From: Archangium sp.
Lineage (GTDB): Bacteria; Myxococcota; Myxococcia; Myxococcales; Myxococcaceae
Length of the DNA stretch: 64,000 nucleotides
Direction of reading: 5' to 3'
NCBI GenBank assembly: GCA_022843845.1
Contig: JALHMW010000009.1
Coordinates: 104,582 to 168,581, forward strand
In this document: positions 28,771 to 36,683 of the stretch, in pieces
Layout of the letters: every line of letters begins with the position of its first letter
Position numbering within the stretch: position 1 is the stretch's first letter
The notes under the pieces: generated by a model
What the model was told of the DNA's origin: nothing
The model's input: only the letters and a program-made list of their open reading frames with translations
Database searches by the model: none
Program-made: the position numbers and the translations under genes

Positions 28771-29105
28771 GCCGTCGGGGCGGCGGCCGAGCTCGTCGAT
28801 GGGCACGACGCCGGGGTGCTCCAGCATCGCGAGCACCTGCGCTTCGCGAATGAAGAGGTTGGCCAGCATCGGCCCCTGGCTCATCTCATCGCGGGGTGGT
28901 GCTCCGAGAGCAGCTCTTTGACGGCGACCTCGCGCTTGAGGTGCACGTCTTCGAGGCGCAGCACCCGCCCCATGCCGCCGCGGCCGAGCTCGACGTCGCC
29001 AGCGGTTTTGGGTTGTTCGTATTTCCCCTGCGGCTCGACCGGCAACGACTCGGCCTTCGAGGCGCTGCCGTCGGAGTCTCGTGCCACGCGGCGGGCCTTG
29101 TGCAC
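28771..29105 (-). pseudogene. N-terminal fragment of the WD40-kinase gene
   Basis: From the GTG at 29105 it reads MHKARRVARDSDG, missing the 12 residues IDITLAKPKADG of the intact gene, through GRGGMGRVL and KELLSEHHPAM. Then a five-base duplication shifts the frame to a stop. Remnant codons continue to ELGRRPDG, where the crtY fragment begins. It cannot make an active kinase: HRDLKPDN and the metal loop are absent. Confidence 0.88.
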
Positions 29106-29195
29106 CGGTCGGAGACGAGTTGCGCCACTGACGATGCGGCGCGCACAATGACGTCCATGCGCGTCGTGAAAGGCAGAGTCGTCGGCAACGCGGTA
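28771..29195. repeat. Right copy of ~430-bp direct duplication
   Basis: Matches 23076-23510. Differences include a 36-bp deletion (12 codons) between two GCCGTC hexamers, a five-base CTCAT duplication, and scattered substitutions. Here the antitoxin-like gene is intact and the kinase is truncated. Confidence 0.9.
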
Positions 29196-29504
29196 GTGCT
29201 CGACGAGCCGCTCCCCGAGGGGACCGAGGTCGGGGTCGTGATCGGCGATGACGCCGAGGCGACGAATTGGAGTCTCTCGGACCGGGAGTGGCTGTTGTTG
29301 CGCGACGCCCAGGCGTCACTCCACCGTGGTGAGTCCGTCACCGACGAAGAGCTCACGGAAGTCGCTGGCGAAGCCTCAGCGTCGAAGTTGGATGACGAGA
29401 CCGTGCAAGAGGTCCTGGCAGCCGTGAAGGAAGCCGACGCAGGTGGTGAGTTCGTCAGCAGCGAAGAGCTGTGGGCCAGCATCAGAGAGCGTCGCGGAGA
29501 GTGA
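29148..29504 (+). CDS. Antitoxin-like small protein
   Basis: 118 residues from the ATG at 29148; a second ATG at 29157 gives MRVVKGRVVGNAVVLDEPLP, the more family-like start. The N-terminal beta-rich block (VVKGRVV..VVLDE..LPEGTEVGVV) is typical of antitoxins that accompany ParE/RelE toxins; the C-terminal half is acidic and helical, ending in SIRERRGE. It overlaps a degenerate toxin start as GTGA. An independent 5' fragment of the same gene remains beside the intact kinase at 23472. Confidence 0.65.
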   Translation: MTSMRVVKGRVVGNAVVLDEPLPEGTEVGVVIGDDAEATNWSLSDREWLLLRDAQASLHRGESVTDEELTEVAGEASASKLDDETVQEVLAAVKEADAGGEFVSSEELWASIRERRGE

Positions 29505-29599
29505 AGGTGCGCTTCATGGAGCGCGCTCGGCGCCAGTTGCTGAAGGCTCTGGAGTGGATGGACGAGCACGAGGTCGCCACCGAGGAGCTTGGACGATGA
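29501..29599 (+). pseudogene. Truncated ParE/RelE-type toxin remnant
   Basis: 32 codons from a GTG overlapping the antitoxin stop. VKVRFMERARRQLLKALEWMD resembles the first helices of ParE/RelE toxins, but the frame ends after EELGR where a full toxin would need about 60 more residues. An internal deletion is likely. It overlaps the next start as ATGA, so the three frames are still read as one chain. Confidence 0.55.
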
Positions 29600-29826
29600 A
29601 AAAGGAATCTGCGCAGGTGCTCCTCGCCGTGCTTCGTCGGGCGGGCGACGAGCTGACGGCCGCGTTCGCGCACGTGAAGAAGAACGAAAGCCCGGAAGAG
29701 TCGGCGCGTTGGCAGGCTGCAGTGGGTCGTTCGATGGGAGCGATGTACCAACACCTCCTCGAGCCGCTGCTCGCCGAGCGCCCAGACATCACGCCCAAGG
29801 CCTTGGGCGGCACCGCACCGGACTGA
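29596..29826 (+). CDS. Small hypothetical protein
   Basis: 76 residues from an ATG that overlaps the toxin remnant's stop. Helical and charged (MKKESAQVLLAVLRRAGDELTAAF... ), ending in ITPKALGGTAPD; no domain recognised. Coupling to the antitoxin chain suggests co-expression. It ends six bases before the convergent nucleotidyltransferase stop. Confidence 0.6.
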   Translation: MKKESAQVLLAVLRRAGDELTAAFAHVKKNESPEESARWQAAVGRSMGAMYQHLLEPLLAERPDITPKALGGTAPD

Positions 29827-29832
29827 GGCACG

Positions 29833-30363
29833 TCACTCTTCCTCGGCGCGCGCCTCTTCGACTGCACGATCGAGCGCAGGAATGAACTGGGCCGCGTGAG
29901 CAACCAGGAACGTACGGGCTCGCGCGACGTCCGCTCCCGCTTTGATCAACTCGATCACGTCCGCGCGGTCCTTCGCTCGGGGCGACTTGAGCTTGAGGTA
30001 CAGCAACACCTCGATCGGGGCGACGGCGAGCTGCACGTCAGCCGCTGGCAGTCCCTCGGACAAGAACGGCTCATCTTGAGCAGACAGATGGTCGACGATG
30101 ACTCCGTTCGCCTGAATTGGGACTCCGGGCTTCATTGTGACCAGGCCTGAGCCGTGGTGCTCGAAGGCCTCATCACCGACAAAGAAGTCCACGTCCTTCG
30201 TTGCGCGCGGATGACCGTGCGCGCCGACGGCCAGCCCGCCAACCACCCAGTGCCGAACGCCGAGCAATGACAACTGCGCCGCCGCAGCGAGCAGGGCGCT
30301 GATGACCTTGTCGCTCACGACACCGTTGAGCAGGTTCAAATCGGGGCCGTCGAGCCGAGTCAT
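29833..30363 (-). CDS. Nucleotidyltransferase-fold protein (AbiEii/MNT-like)
   Basis: 176 residues from the ATG at 30363, which has a GGGGAA site upstream; a longer in-frame extension to 30408 lacks support. The core motif VVGGLAVGAHGHPRATKDVDFFV carries the paired aspartates of the Pol-beta-like nucleotidyltransferase fold, as in AbiEii and MNT-domain antitoxins. Its neighbour on the other strand is a decayed toxin-antitoxin pair, so a defence or addiction origin is possible. No HEPN partner is adjacent. Confidence 0.7.
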   Translation of the reverse strand: MTRLDGPDLNLLNGVVSDKVISALLAAAAQLSLLGVRHWVVGGLAVGAHGHPRATKDVDFFVGDEAFEHHGSGLVTMKPGVPIQANGVIVDHLSAQDEPFLSEGLPAADVQLAVAPIEVLLYLKLKSPRAKDRADVIELIKAGADVARARTFLVAHAAQFIPALDRAVEEARAEEE

Positions 30364-30505
30364 TCGATTCCCCAGAGCTGAGTAGTGCGTTCGAGCCAGC
30401 ACAGGCACAGCCTCTCACATCCACAGAGAGCCAGGGCCGTTCTCGAGAAATGTCCCCGTCCACCGGGCCCGAGCGACACACGCCCGCCTTCAACCAAGGA
30501 CCCTC

Positions 30506-31774
30506 ATGTTCTCCGTTCGTTCTCTCATCCTCTGCCTCGCCTTCCTCTTCACCGGCTGCGTGGCTCAAGTCCGCGGCACCCGGTTGCAAAAGCCCTTCAA
30601 CGTCGCGCCCGCGGGGACGCAGATCGCGTTTCTCGGCGTCGACGTGCCCGCATGGATGCCCGTCAACGAGAGGCTCGGCGACCCGGGTGGGCTGATGCGT
30701 CAGGCCATTCTCGACGCGTTCAAGAAGTCGTCCCTCGAGGTCGTCGACCGCACCGGTACGGCGCGCTTCCAGCTGGGGCCAGACACGGCGCCGCAGATTC
30801 TCCAGACCGCTCCCACTGGTGCCGAGGTCGGTCAGGCCTGGCCGATGGTGGCGATGGCCGTCGGGAAACCGCCCATCACGTGGAGGCTCCTCGAAGGCCC
30901 GCCGACCCTGACGGTGAATGCAGAGAGCGGACAGATCAATTGGACCCCTGCGGCCACCGGTCTGGAGAAGATCGTCCTCGAGGCGACGAACGCGCGCGGC
31001 TCCACCAGGCAGGTGCTGACCGTCGACGTGCAGAAGGCGGGCTGGGGTGGCGTGAAGCCGCGGAGTCCGAGCATGCCCGTCATCGCGCCGGATCAGACCT
31101 ACGCCGCGCAGCGACCTGCCACCGCGCCCGCCGAGCCGCTCTGGCTCGGAGCCACCGTCGTGGGCTGGAACGTCGGCAGCATCGCCATGCCGGGCGGCTC
31201 GGCGCGGCCCACCTTCACCGTCGACGTCGCGTACACCGTGTGGACTCGCAGCGGACGTGAGGTCGAGACGCGTCGGGTTCAAGTCAACGGCGTGCCGGCC
31301 GCTCCGTACTCCGAGCGGATCAAGACGTACCCGCCTCGCAGCAGCTGGACGTCACCGAACGAGGATGCCGAGCTGCGCAGCCGCTTCGCGTCACTCAAAG
31401 AAGACATGCTGCCGGTCGAGACCGCGCAGATGAACGCCGACGTCTTCGCGTACACGTTTGGCGAACACCAACGGTGGTTCAGCGCCCAGCTCGACGAGTC
31501 GAGCCCACTGCTCAAGCCCGGCATCGAGCTGTCCAACAAGGACGACTTCGAAGGCGCGTACAAGACCTTCAGCGAGCTCGCGGCGTCCAACCCTCAGCTC
31601 CCTGGAGCCTTCTTCAACATGGGCGTGATGTGCGAAGTCCTCGGCCGCGACGAAGAAGCGTCGGAACTCTACAAGAAGGCGCGTGGCCTCGACGCGAAGG
31701 AGGGCATGTACGTGCGGCAGCAGGAAGCGCTCGAGGCCCGGCTGAAGTATCGGAAGACCATCACGTTCGACTAA
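30506..31774 (+). CDS. Lipoprotein with Ig-like domain and TPR tail
   Basis: 422 residues. Signal peptide with lipobox LFTGC. A cadherin/Ig-like beta-sandwich lies near residues 115-175 (LTVNAESGQINWTPAATGLEKIVLEATNARG). The C-terminal ~90 residues form tetratricopeptide helices (FEGAYKTFSELAASNP..., FFNMGVMCEVLGRDEEASELYKKA). Function unknown; it probably scaffolds other envelope proteins. It is followed 68 bp later by the VWA-protein gene on the same strand. Confidence 0.7.
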   Translation: MFSVRSLILCLAFLFTGCVAQVRGTRLQKPFNVAPAGTQIAFLGVDVPAWMPVNERLGDPGGLMRQAILDAFKKSSLEVVDRTGTARFQLGPDTAPQILQTAPTGAEVGQAWPMVAMAVGKPPITWRLLEGPPTLTVNAESGQINWTPAATGLEKIVLEATNARGSTRQVLTVDVQKAGWGGVKPRSPSMPVIAPDQTYAAQRPATAPAEPLWLGATVVGWNVGSIAMPGGSARPTFTVDVAYTVWTRSGREVETRRVQVNGVPAAPYSERIKTYPPRSSWTSPNEDAELRSRFASLKEDMLPVETAQMNADVFAYTFGEHQRWFSAQLDESSPLLKPGIELSNKDDFEGAYKTFSELAASNPQLPGAFFNMGVMCEVLGRDEEASELYKKARGLDAKEGMYVRQQEALEARLKYRKTITFD

Positions 31775-31842
31775 CGGGCGATAAGCCCCCGATTTCAGGT
31801 CACTCCGAGAAGTTCAGATCGAACCGGGTCGTCGGTCGTTTC

Positions 31843-33306
31843 ATGCCGACGCCCATGAACCGAACGACCGCCTTCCTCGGAATCGCCGCTGCTCTGCTGC
31901 TCACCGCCGTCGTCGTCGGCCTGCCGAAATCGGGCCCGACGCCACGCCCCCCACCGGTGCCCACGCCGGTCCCCACCGTGACGCCGCCTCCGCCTGAGCC
32001 GACGCCCATCGCCACGCCCACCACCCACCCGGGCTCGCTGACGATGACCGGCAAGCTCTCGCACCCGTACCTCGTCCCCGGCACCAGCGACGTCTTCGCC
32101 ACCCTCGAGGTCACCGGCGTCGACGTGCCGAACGCGAAGCGCGCTCCGGTCAACCTGTCGCTCGTCATCGACCGCTCCGGCTCGATGTCTGGAGAGAAGA
32201 TCGCCCAGGCCCGCCGCGCGGCGCTGCGCCTCGTCGACCTGCTCGAAGAGAGCGACCGCCTGGCCATCATTCATTACGGCTCCGACGTGCGCCTCATGCC
32301 CGGAGCCTTCGCCACGCCCGACAACAAAGACCGCATGCGCCGCTACATTCGCAACATCTCGGACGAGGGCGGCACCAACATCGGCGACGGCCTGATGGCT
32401 GGCAAAGCGCAGCTCGACGTCGCCCGCAGCGACTTCACCGTCAACCGCCTGCTCCTCCTCTCTGATGGTCAGCCCACCGTCGGCGTCACCTCGCACAACG
32501 GCCTCGTCAACATCGCGTCACGGCTGCGCGCAGCTGGCACCACCATCACCTCGCTCGGCGTCGGCTCCGACTTCAACGAAGACCTCATGCAGCGCCTGGC
32601 CGACGTCGGCGGAGGCTCCTACGGCTTCATTCGTGACGCCGAGTCGACCGTCGCCCTCTTCGAGAAGGACCTGCAGCAGGCCGGCACCATGGTGGCCCGC
32701 GGCGTGACGCTGAAGTTCACCGTGCCCGCCGGCATCGACTTCCGCGAGGTGTTCGGCCGCCCCGTCTTGCGCTCGGGCAACACCGTCACCGTCTCGCTGC
32801 CCGACTTCTCGTCACGCCAGAGCGAGAAGCTCGTGGTGCACCTCACCGCCCGCGCCACCGGCGCCGAAGCCGCCGCCCTCGACGTCGCCGACTTCCGCCT
32901 CGACTACACCGACCTGCTCACCTCGCAGGCCGCCGACGCCAACGTGAAGCTCGCCGCCATGGTGACGCCGGACCGCGGCCTCGCCGACCAGAAGCGCGAC
33001 AAGGACGCCTTCGTGCTCGCCACCCGCGCTCGTGCGTCGCAGAACGTCGAGAAGGCCGCTTCGGCCATGCAGCAGGGCCGGTACAAGGAAGCGCAGCAGC
33101 TGATTCAGGACAACACGGCGCTCTTCGATGAAGCCGCGCCGGTCGCCGGAACCGCCGCCCTCGAGGGTGACTACCTCGGCAACGCGAAGCAGCTCGACGT
33201 CGCTCGCAAGGCGCCCTCTGCTCCCGCGTCCGTGCAGTCCGAGAGCGTGAAGTCGATGAAGGTCGACTCGCTGCGCGGCTATGGCCGTGGCGACTCGGTG
33301 TACTGA
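31843..33306 (+). CDS. VWA-domain membrane-anchored protein
   Basis: 487 residues from the ATG at 31843 (a second ATG at 31855 fits equally). One N-terminal membrane helix, then a Pro/Thr-rich spacer of repeated PVPTPVPT-like units, then a von Willebrand A domain beginning VNLSLVIDRSGSMSGEK, with the DxSxS metal motif, a GGTNIGDGL loop and LLLLSDGQPTVGV. The remaining part is beta-rich, then TPR-like helices (QGRYKEAQQLIQDN). It resembles inter-alpha-trypsin-inhibitor/BatA-like secreted VWA proteins. The strong terminator at 33330 ends its transcript. Confidence 0.85.
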   Translation: MPTPMNRTTAFLGIAAALLLTAVVVGLPKSGPTPRPPPVPTPVPTVTPPPPEPTPIATPTTHPGSLTMTGKLSHPYLVPGTSDVFATLEVTGVDVPNAKRAPVNLSLVIDRSGSMSGEKIAQARRAALRLVDLLEESDRLAIIHYGSDVRLMPGAFATPDNKDRMRRYIRNISDEGGTNIGDGLMAGKAQLDVARSDFTVNRLLLLSDGQPTVGVTSHNGLVNIASRLRAAGTTITSLGVGSDFNEDLMQRLADVGGGSYGFIRDAESTVALFEKDLQQAGTMVARGVTLKFTVPAGIDFREVFGRPVLRSGNTVTVSLPDFSSRQSEKLVVHLTARATGAEAAALDVADFRLDYTDLLTSQAADANVKLAAMVTPDRGLADQKRDKDAFVLATRARASQNVEKAASAMQQGRYKEAQQLIQDNTALFDEAAPVAGTAALEGDYLGNAKQLDVARKAPSAPASVQSESVKSMKVDSLRGYGRGDSVY

Positions 33307-33329
33307 ACAGAACGGCTGCCACGAGGTCT

Positions 33330-33365
33330 CGCCCGGGTGCCGGAACTGGACCCGGGCGTTTCTGT
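33330..33365 (+). terminator. Rho-independent terminator after the VWA gene
   Basis: Perfect 9-bp stem CGCCCGGGT (33330-33338) with ACCCGGGCG (33350-33358), an 11-base loop, and a TTTCTGT tail. It lies between the convergent VWA and hmgA genes, and the T-rich tail is on the plus strand. Confidence 0.85.
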
Positions 33366-33367
33366 GT

Positions 33368-34738
33368 CTACGGCTTGAACCACGGCATCGTGTCGAGCGA
33401 GCTCCGATCGGCCTCGGCGCGCGGCTTCGCGAACCGCACCTTCGCCCCACGCGCCACCGACGCGAAGTCCTGGTCGCGGAACGGCGCATCACGCCACGCG
33501 TCGGTCACGCTCAACAGGAAGTGGCTCTCGAGCTGCACCCACATCGCCGTCTCTCCGATGAAGCGCGGCTTCTCGTCGTCTTTACCGGCGAGCTCACGCT
33601 CCAGCGCATCGGGAGTGATCCCATGCGGCGTCATCGGCGGCGTCAGGCTGCTGCCGCCCCGCGAGTAGACGCGGTTCGACGTCGGGCCGGTGAGAATCGC
33701 GGTCCACTCCGAGGCGGCCTGGCGATGGTAGAACGGCCGCCGGAACGTGTGCTTCGCCGCGTCCCACCGCGCGGGGAAGAGTGAAAAGTCGACCGCGTTG
33801 CGCCCGGGCAACCCCGTCGGAGCCGTCAGCACCGTGAAGATCGACGGGTCGGGATGATCGAACGACACCGACCCCACCGGACAGAAGCGCGCCAGATCGT
33901 ACACGAGCGGCACCGCGTTCCCGTGCCAGGCGACGACGTTGAACGGGCTGTGCGTGGCCTCGGCTGCGAACAGACTGCCACCGTACTTGTGCACGATCGT
34001 CCACGTCGCCTCTTCGTCTTCGTACTCCGCATTCGGCGCCACGAAGTGCCGGCTCTCCGCCAGACCATTCGCGCCAATGACGCCACGGTTCGGCAGCTCG
34101 AAGCCCGCTCCGAACGCCTCCACCCACCAGCCGCGTCGCGCCGTGGTGCCGACCGGGTCGACCGAGAACCGCACTCCGCGCGGCAGCAGCAGCACGTCAC
34201 CCGGCGCGATGAGAAACCGGCCGAACTCGGTGCGCACCTGCAGCTCGCCTTCATCGGGAATCAGCAGCGACTCGCCATCGGCCGACACCAACGCCTTTCG
34301 CGTCATCGGCGCGTTGGTCACGAAGCTGTGAATCGCCATGCCTGATTGATCGGCCGCGCTCCCGCCGAGGGCGACGGTGATCAACCCATCGATGAAGTCG
34401 GTCGGCGTCATCGGCAACGGCCGCGGCTTCCACCCCAGCAGGTTCGGCGCGACGTGCGAGCCCCACGCCGACATGCCGGGGTGCGGCACCGGCCAGAAGT
34501 CGCCCTGCTCCGTCGACGGCCGCACCCGGTACAGCCAGGAGCGCCGGTTCTGCGCGCGCGGCACCATGAACGGCGTCGCCGAGAGCTGCTCCGCGAAGAG
34601 GCCCATCGGCACGTGACGCGGGCTGTTCTGATGTCGCGGCAACGCTCCGGCCTCGGCCTCGCTCGACAGCTCCGCGCCGAAGCCCGCCAGCACGCCCGGC
34701 GTCCCTGCTCGTGCGCTCGTTCGCCCGTTCGCGTTCAT
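33368..34738 (-). CDS. hmgA: Homogentisate 1,2-dioxygenase
   Basis: 456 residues from the ATG at 34738; an upstream extension to 34810 is out of homology. Family blocks in order: GFGAELSSEAEAGALP, QNSPRHVPMGLFAEQLS, NRRSWLYRVRPS, SVSFDHPDPSIFTVLTAPTG, and the iron-site region FYHRQAASEW with a later MTPHG histidine. It cleaves the homogentisate ring during tyrosine and phenylalanine degradation, yielding maleylacetoacetate. The 172 bp to the divergent pckG start holds both promoters. No other pathway genes are adjacent. Confidence 0.95.
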   Translation of the reverse strand: MNANGRTSARAGTPGVLAGFGAELSSEAEAGALPRHQNSPRHVPMGLFAEQLSATPFMVPRAQNRRSWLYRVRPSTEQGDFWPVPHPGMSAWGSHVAPNLLGWKPRPLPMTPTDFIDGLITVALGGSAADQSGMAIHSFVTNAPMTRKALVSADGESLLIPDEGELQVRTEFGRFLIAPGDVLLLPRGVRFSVDPVGTTARRGWWVEAFGAGFELPNRGVIGANGLAESRHFVAPNAEYEDEEATWTIVHKYGGSLFAAEATHSPFNVVAWHGNAVPLVYDLARFCPVGSVSFDHPDPSIFTVLTAPTGLPGRNAVDFSLFPARWDAAKHTFRRPFYHRQAASEWTAILTGPTSNRVYSRGGSSLTPPMTPHGITPDALERELAGKDDEKPRFIGETAMWVQLESHFLLSVTDAWRDAPFRDQDFASVARGAKVRFAKPRAEADRSSLDTMPWFKP

Positions 34739-34910
34739 GGCCGCCGAGGCTCTCACGACCGGCCGGGGTCGGCGTTGTCCGAGGGTGACGCATCGCATCG
34801 TGCGGTTCACTCATGGGTCCGATGAGGCCTTCCCGCTTGATGAACCCGAAGCCCCATGCGAGGCACGCAGCACGCTGTCGCATCTTCCACCGCTCACGAG
34901 AAGAGAGACC

Positions 34911-36683
34911 ATGTCCAACGTCACGACGCACCTGACGAAGAACCAGCGGCTGATCGACTGGGTGAACGAGATGGCGACGATGACCACGCCTGATCAGGTG
35001 GTGTGGTGCGACGGCAGCGAAGAGGAGCGCAAGCGCCTCACCGAGTACGCCGTCTCCAAGGGCATCCTCACGCCGCTCAACCAGCAGAAGCACCCGGGCT
35101 GCTACCTGCACCGCTCCAGCTCGAGCGACGTCGCGCGCGTCGAGCACCTCACCTTCATCTGCACGCCGACGAAGGACGAAGCCGGCCCCACCAACAACTG
35201 GATGGCGCCCGACGAGGCCTACACGAAGCTGCGCGGCCTCTTCGCCGGCTCGATGAAGGGCCGCACGCTGTACGTGGTGCCGTACGTGATGGGCCCGCTC
35301 AACAGCGAGCACTCGAAGATCGGCATCGAGATCACCGACAGCGTCTACGTGGTGCTCAACATGGGCATCATGACGCGCATGGGGAAGCCGGCGCTCGACA
35401 TGCTGGCCGACTCGGCGAACTTCAACCGCGGCCTGCACTGCACCGGCGACCTCAACCCCGACCGCCGCTACATCTGCCACTTCCCCCAGGACAACGCGAT
35501 CTGGTCCTTCGGCTCGGGCTACGGCGGCAACGCGCTCCTGGGCAAGAAGTGCCTCGCGCTGCGCATCGGCAGCTACCTGGGCCAGAAGGAAGGCTGGCTC
35601 GCCGAGCACATGCTCATCCTCGGCGTCGAGGACCCGTCGGGCCGCACCACCTACGTCGCGGCCGCGTTCCCCTCGGCCTGCGGCAAGACGAACTTCGCGA
35701 TGATGATTCCGCCCAAGCGCTTCGACGGGTGGAAGGTCTACACGGTCGGTGACGACATCGCGTGGCTGCGCGTCGGCGAAGACGGGCGCCTGTGGGCGGT
35801 GAACCCCGAGAACGGCTACTTCGGCGTCGCGCCGGGCACCAACTGGCAGTCGAACCCGAACGCGATGAAGACCCTCACCAAGAACTCCATCTTCACCAAC
35901 GTCGCGGTGACGAAGGACAACACCGTGTGGTGGGAAGGCCTCGACGGCGAGGTGCCCGAGGAGCTCACCGACTGGAAGGGCAACCCCTGGAAGAAGGGCT
36001 CGACCGAGAAGGCCGCGCACCCGAACTCCCGCTTCACTGCGCCCGCTTCGAACAACCCGATGCTGTCGAGCCACGTCAACGACGCGCGCGGCGTGCCCAT
36101 CAGCGCCATCATCTTTGGCGGCCGCCGCTCCACGACGATTCCCCTCGTGATGCAGTCGTTCAACTGGGCGCACGGCGTGTACCTCGGCGCCACCATGGCG
36201 TCTGAGACGACCGCCGCTGCCACCGGAGCCCAGGGCATCGTGCGCCGTGACCCGATGGCGATGCTGCCCTTCGCCGGGTACAACATGGCCGACTACTTCT
36301 CGCACTGGCTCGCCATGCAGAAGCGCACGCCCTACCCGCCCAAGATCTTCATGGTGAACTGGTTCCGCAAGGACAAGAACGGCAAGTTCCTGTGGCCGGG
36401 CTACGGCGACAACATGCGCGTGCTGAAGTGGATCATCGATCGCGCGCACGGCAGCGTCGGCGCGCAGGAGTCGCTCTTCGGTTGGGTGCCCAAACAGGGC
36501 CACATCGATCTCTCGGGCCTCGACATCGACCCCGCGAAGGTGGACGAAGCCACGCACATCAACGAGGCCGAGTGGAAAGCAGAGCTGCTCGACCAGCGTC
36601 AGTTCTTCGAGCAGTTCGGCGATCGCATGCCGAAGACGCTCGAGCTCATTCGCCAGCAGCTGCTGTCACGCCTTCCGGACTGA
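34911..36683 (+). CDS. pckG: Phosphoenolpyruvate carboxykinase (GTP)
   Basis: 590 residues from the ATG at 34911 with an AAGAGAGA site; a frame opening at 34737 is an artefact. It has the GTP-type PEPCK kinase-1a loop FPSACGKTNFAMM, the metal-binding TVGDDIAW region and the guanine-site FGGRRSTTIPLV block. It converts oxaloacetate and GTP to PEP, the entry to gluconeogenesis, expected in a predator living on amino acids and lipids. Its 3' end overlaps the histidine kinase gene by 38 bp on the opposite strand. Confidence 0.96.
   Translation: MSNVTTHLTKNQRLIDWVNEMATMTTPDQVVWCDGSEEERKRLTEYAVSKGILTPLNQQKHPGCYLHRSSSSDVARVEHLTFICTPTKDEAGPTNNWMAPDEAYTKLRGLFAGSMKGRTLYVVPYVMGPLNSEHSKIGIEITDSVYVVLNMGIMTRMGKPALDMLADSANFNRGLHCTGDLNPDRRYICHFPQDNAIWSFGSGYGGNALLGKKCLALRIGSYLGQKEGWLAEHMLILGVEDPSGRTTYVAAAFPSACGKTNFAMMIPPKRFDGWKVYTVGDDIAWLRVGEDGRLWAVNPENGYFGVAPGTNWQSNPNAMKTLTKNSIFTNVAVTKDNTVWWEGLDGEVPEELTDWKGNPWKKGSTEKAAHPNSRFTAPASNNPMLSSHVNDARGVPISAIIFGGRRSTTIPLVMQSFNWAHGVYLGATMASETTAAATGAQGIVRRDPMAMLPFAGYNMADYFSHWLAMQKRTPYPPKIFMVNWFRKDKNGKFLWPGYGDNMRVLKWIIDRAHGSVGAQESLFGWVPKQGHIDLSGLDIDPAKVDEATHINEAEWKAELLDQRQFFEQFGDRMPKTLELIRQQLLSRLPD

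Noticed and set aside
31775..31800. Terminator after the TPR lipoprotein gene
   Set aside because: Only a four-base GGGC/GCCC stem with a weak T tail; not convincing.
34251..36557. 768-codon open frame antisense to pckG
   Set aside because: It mirrors the codon pattern of a well-supported pckG and lacks any recognisable domain; an expected shadow in high-GC DNA.
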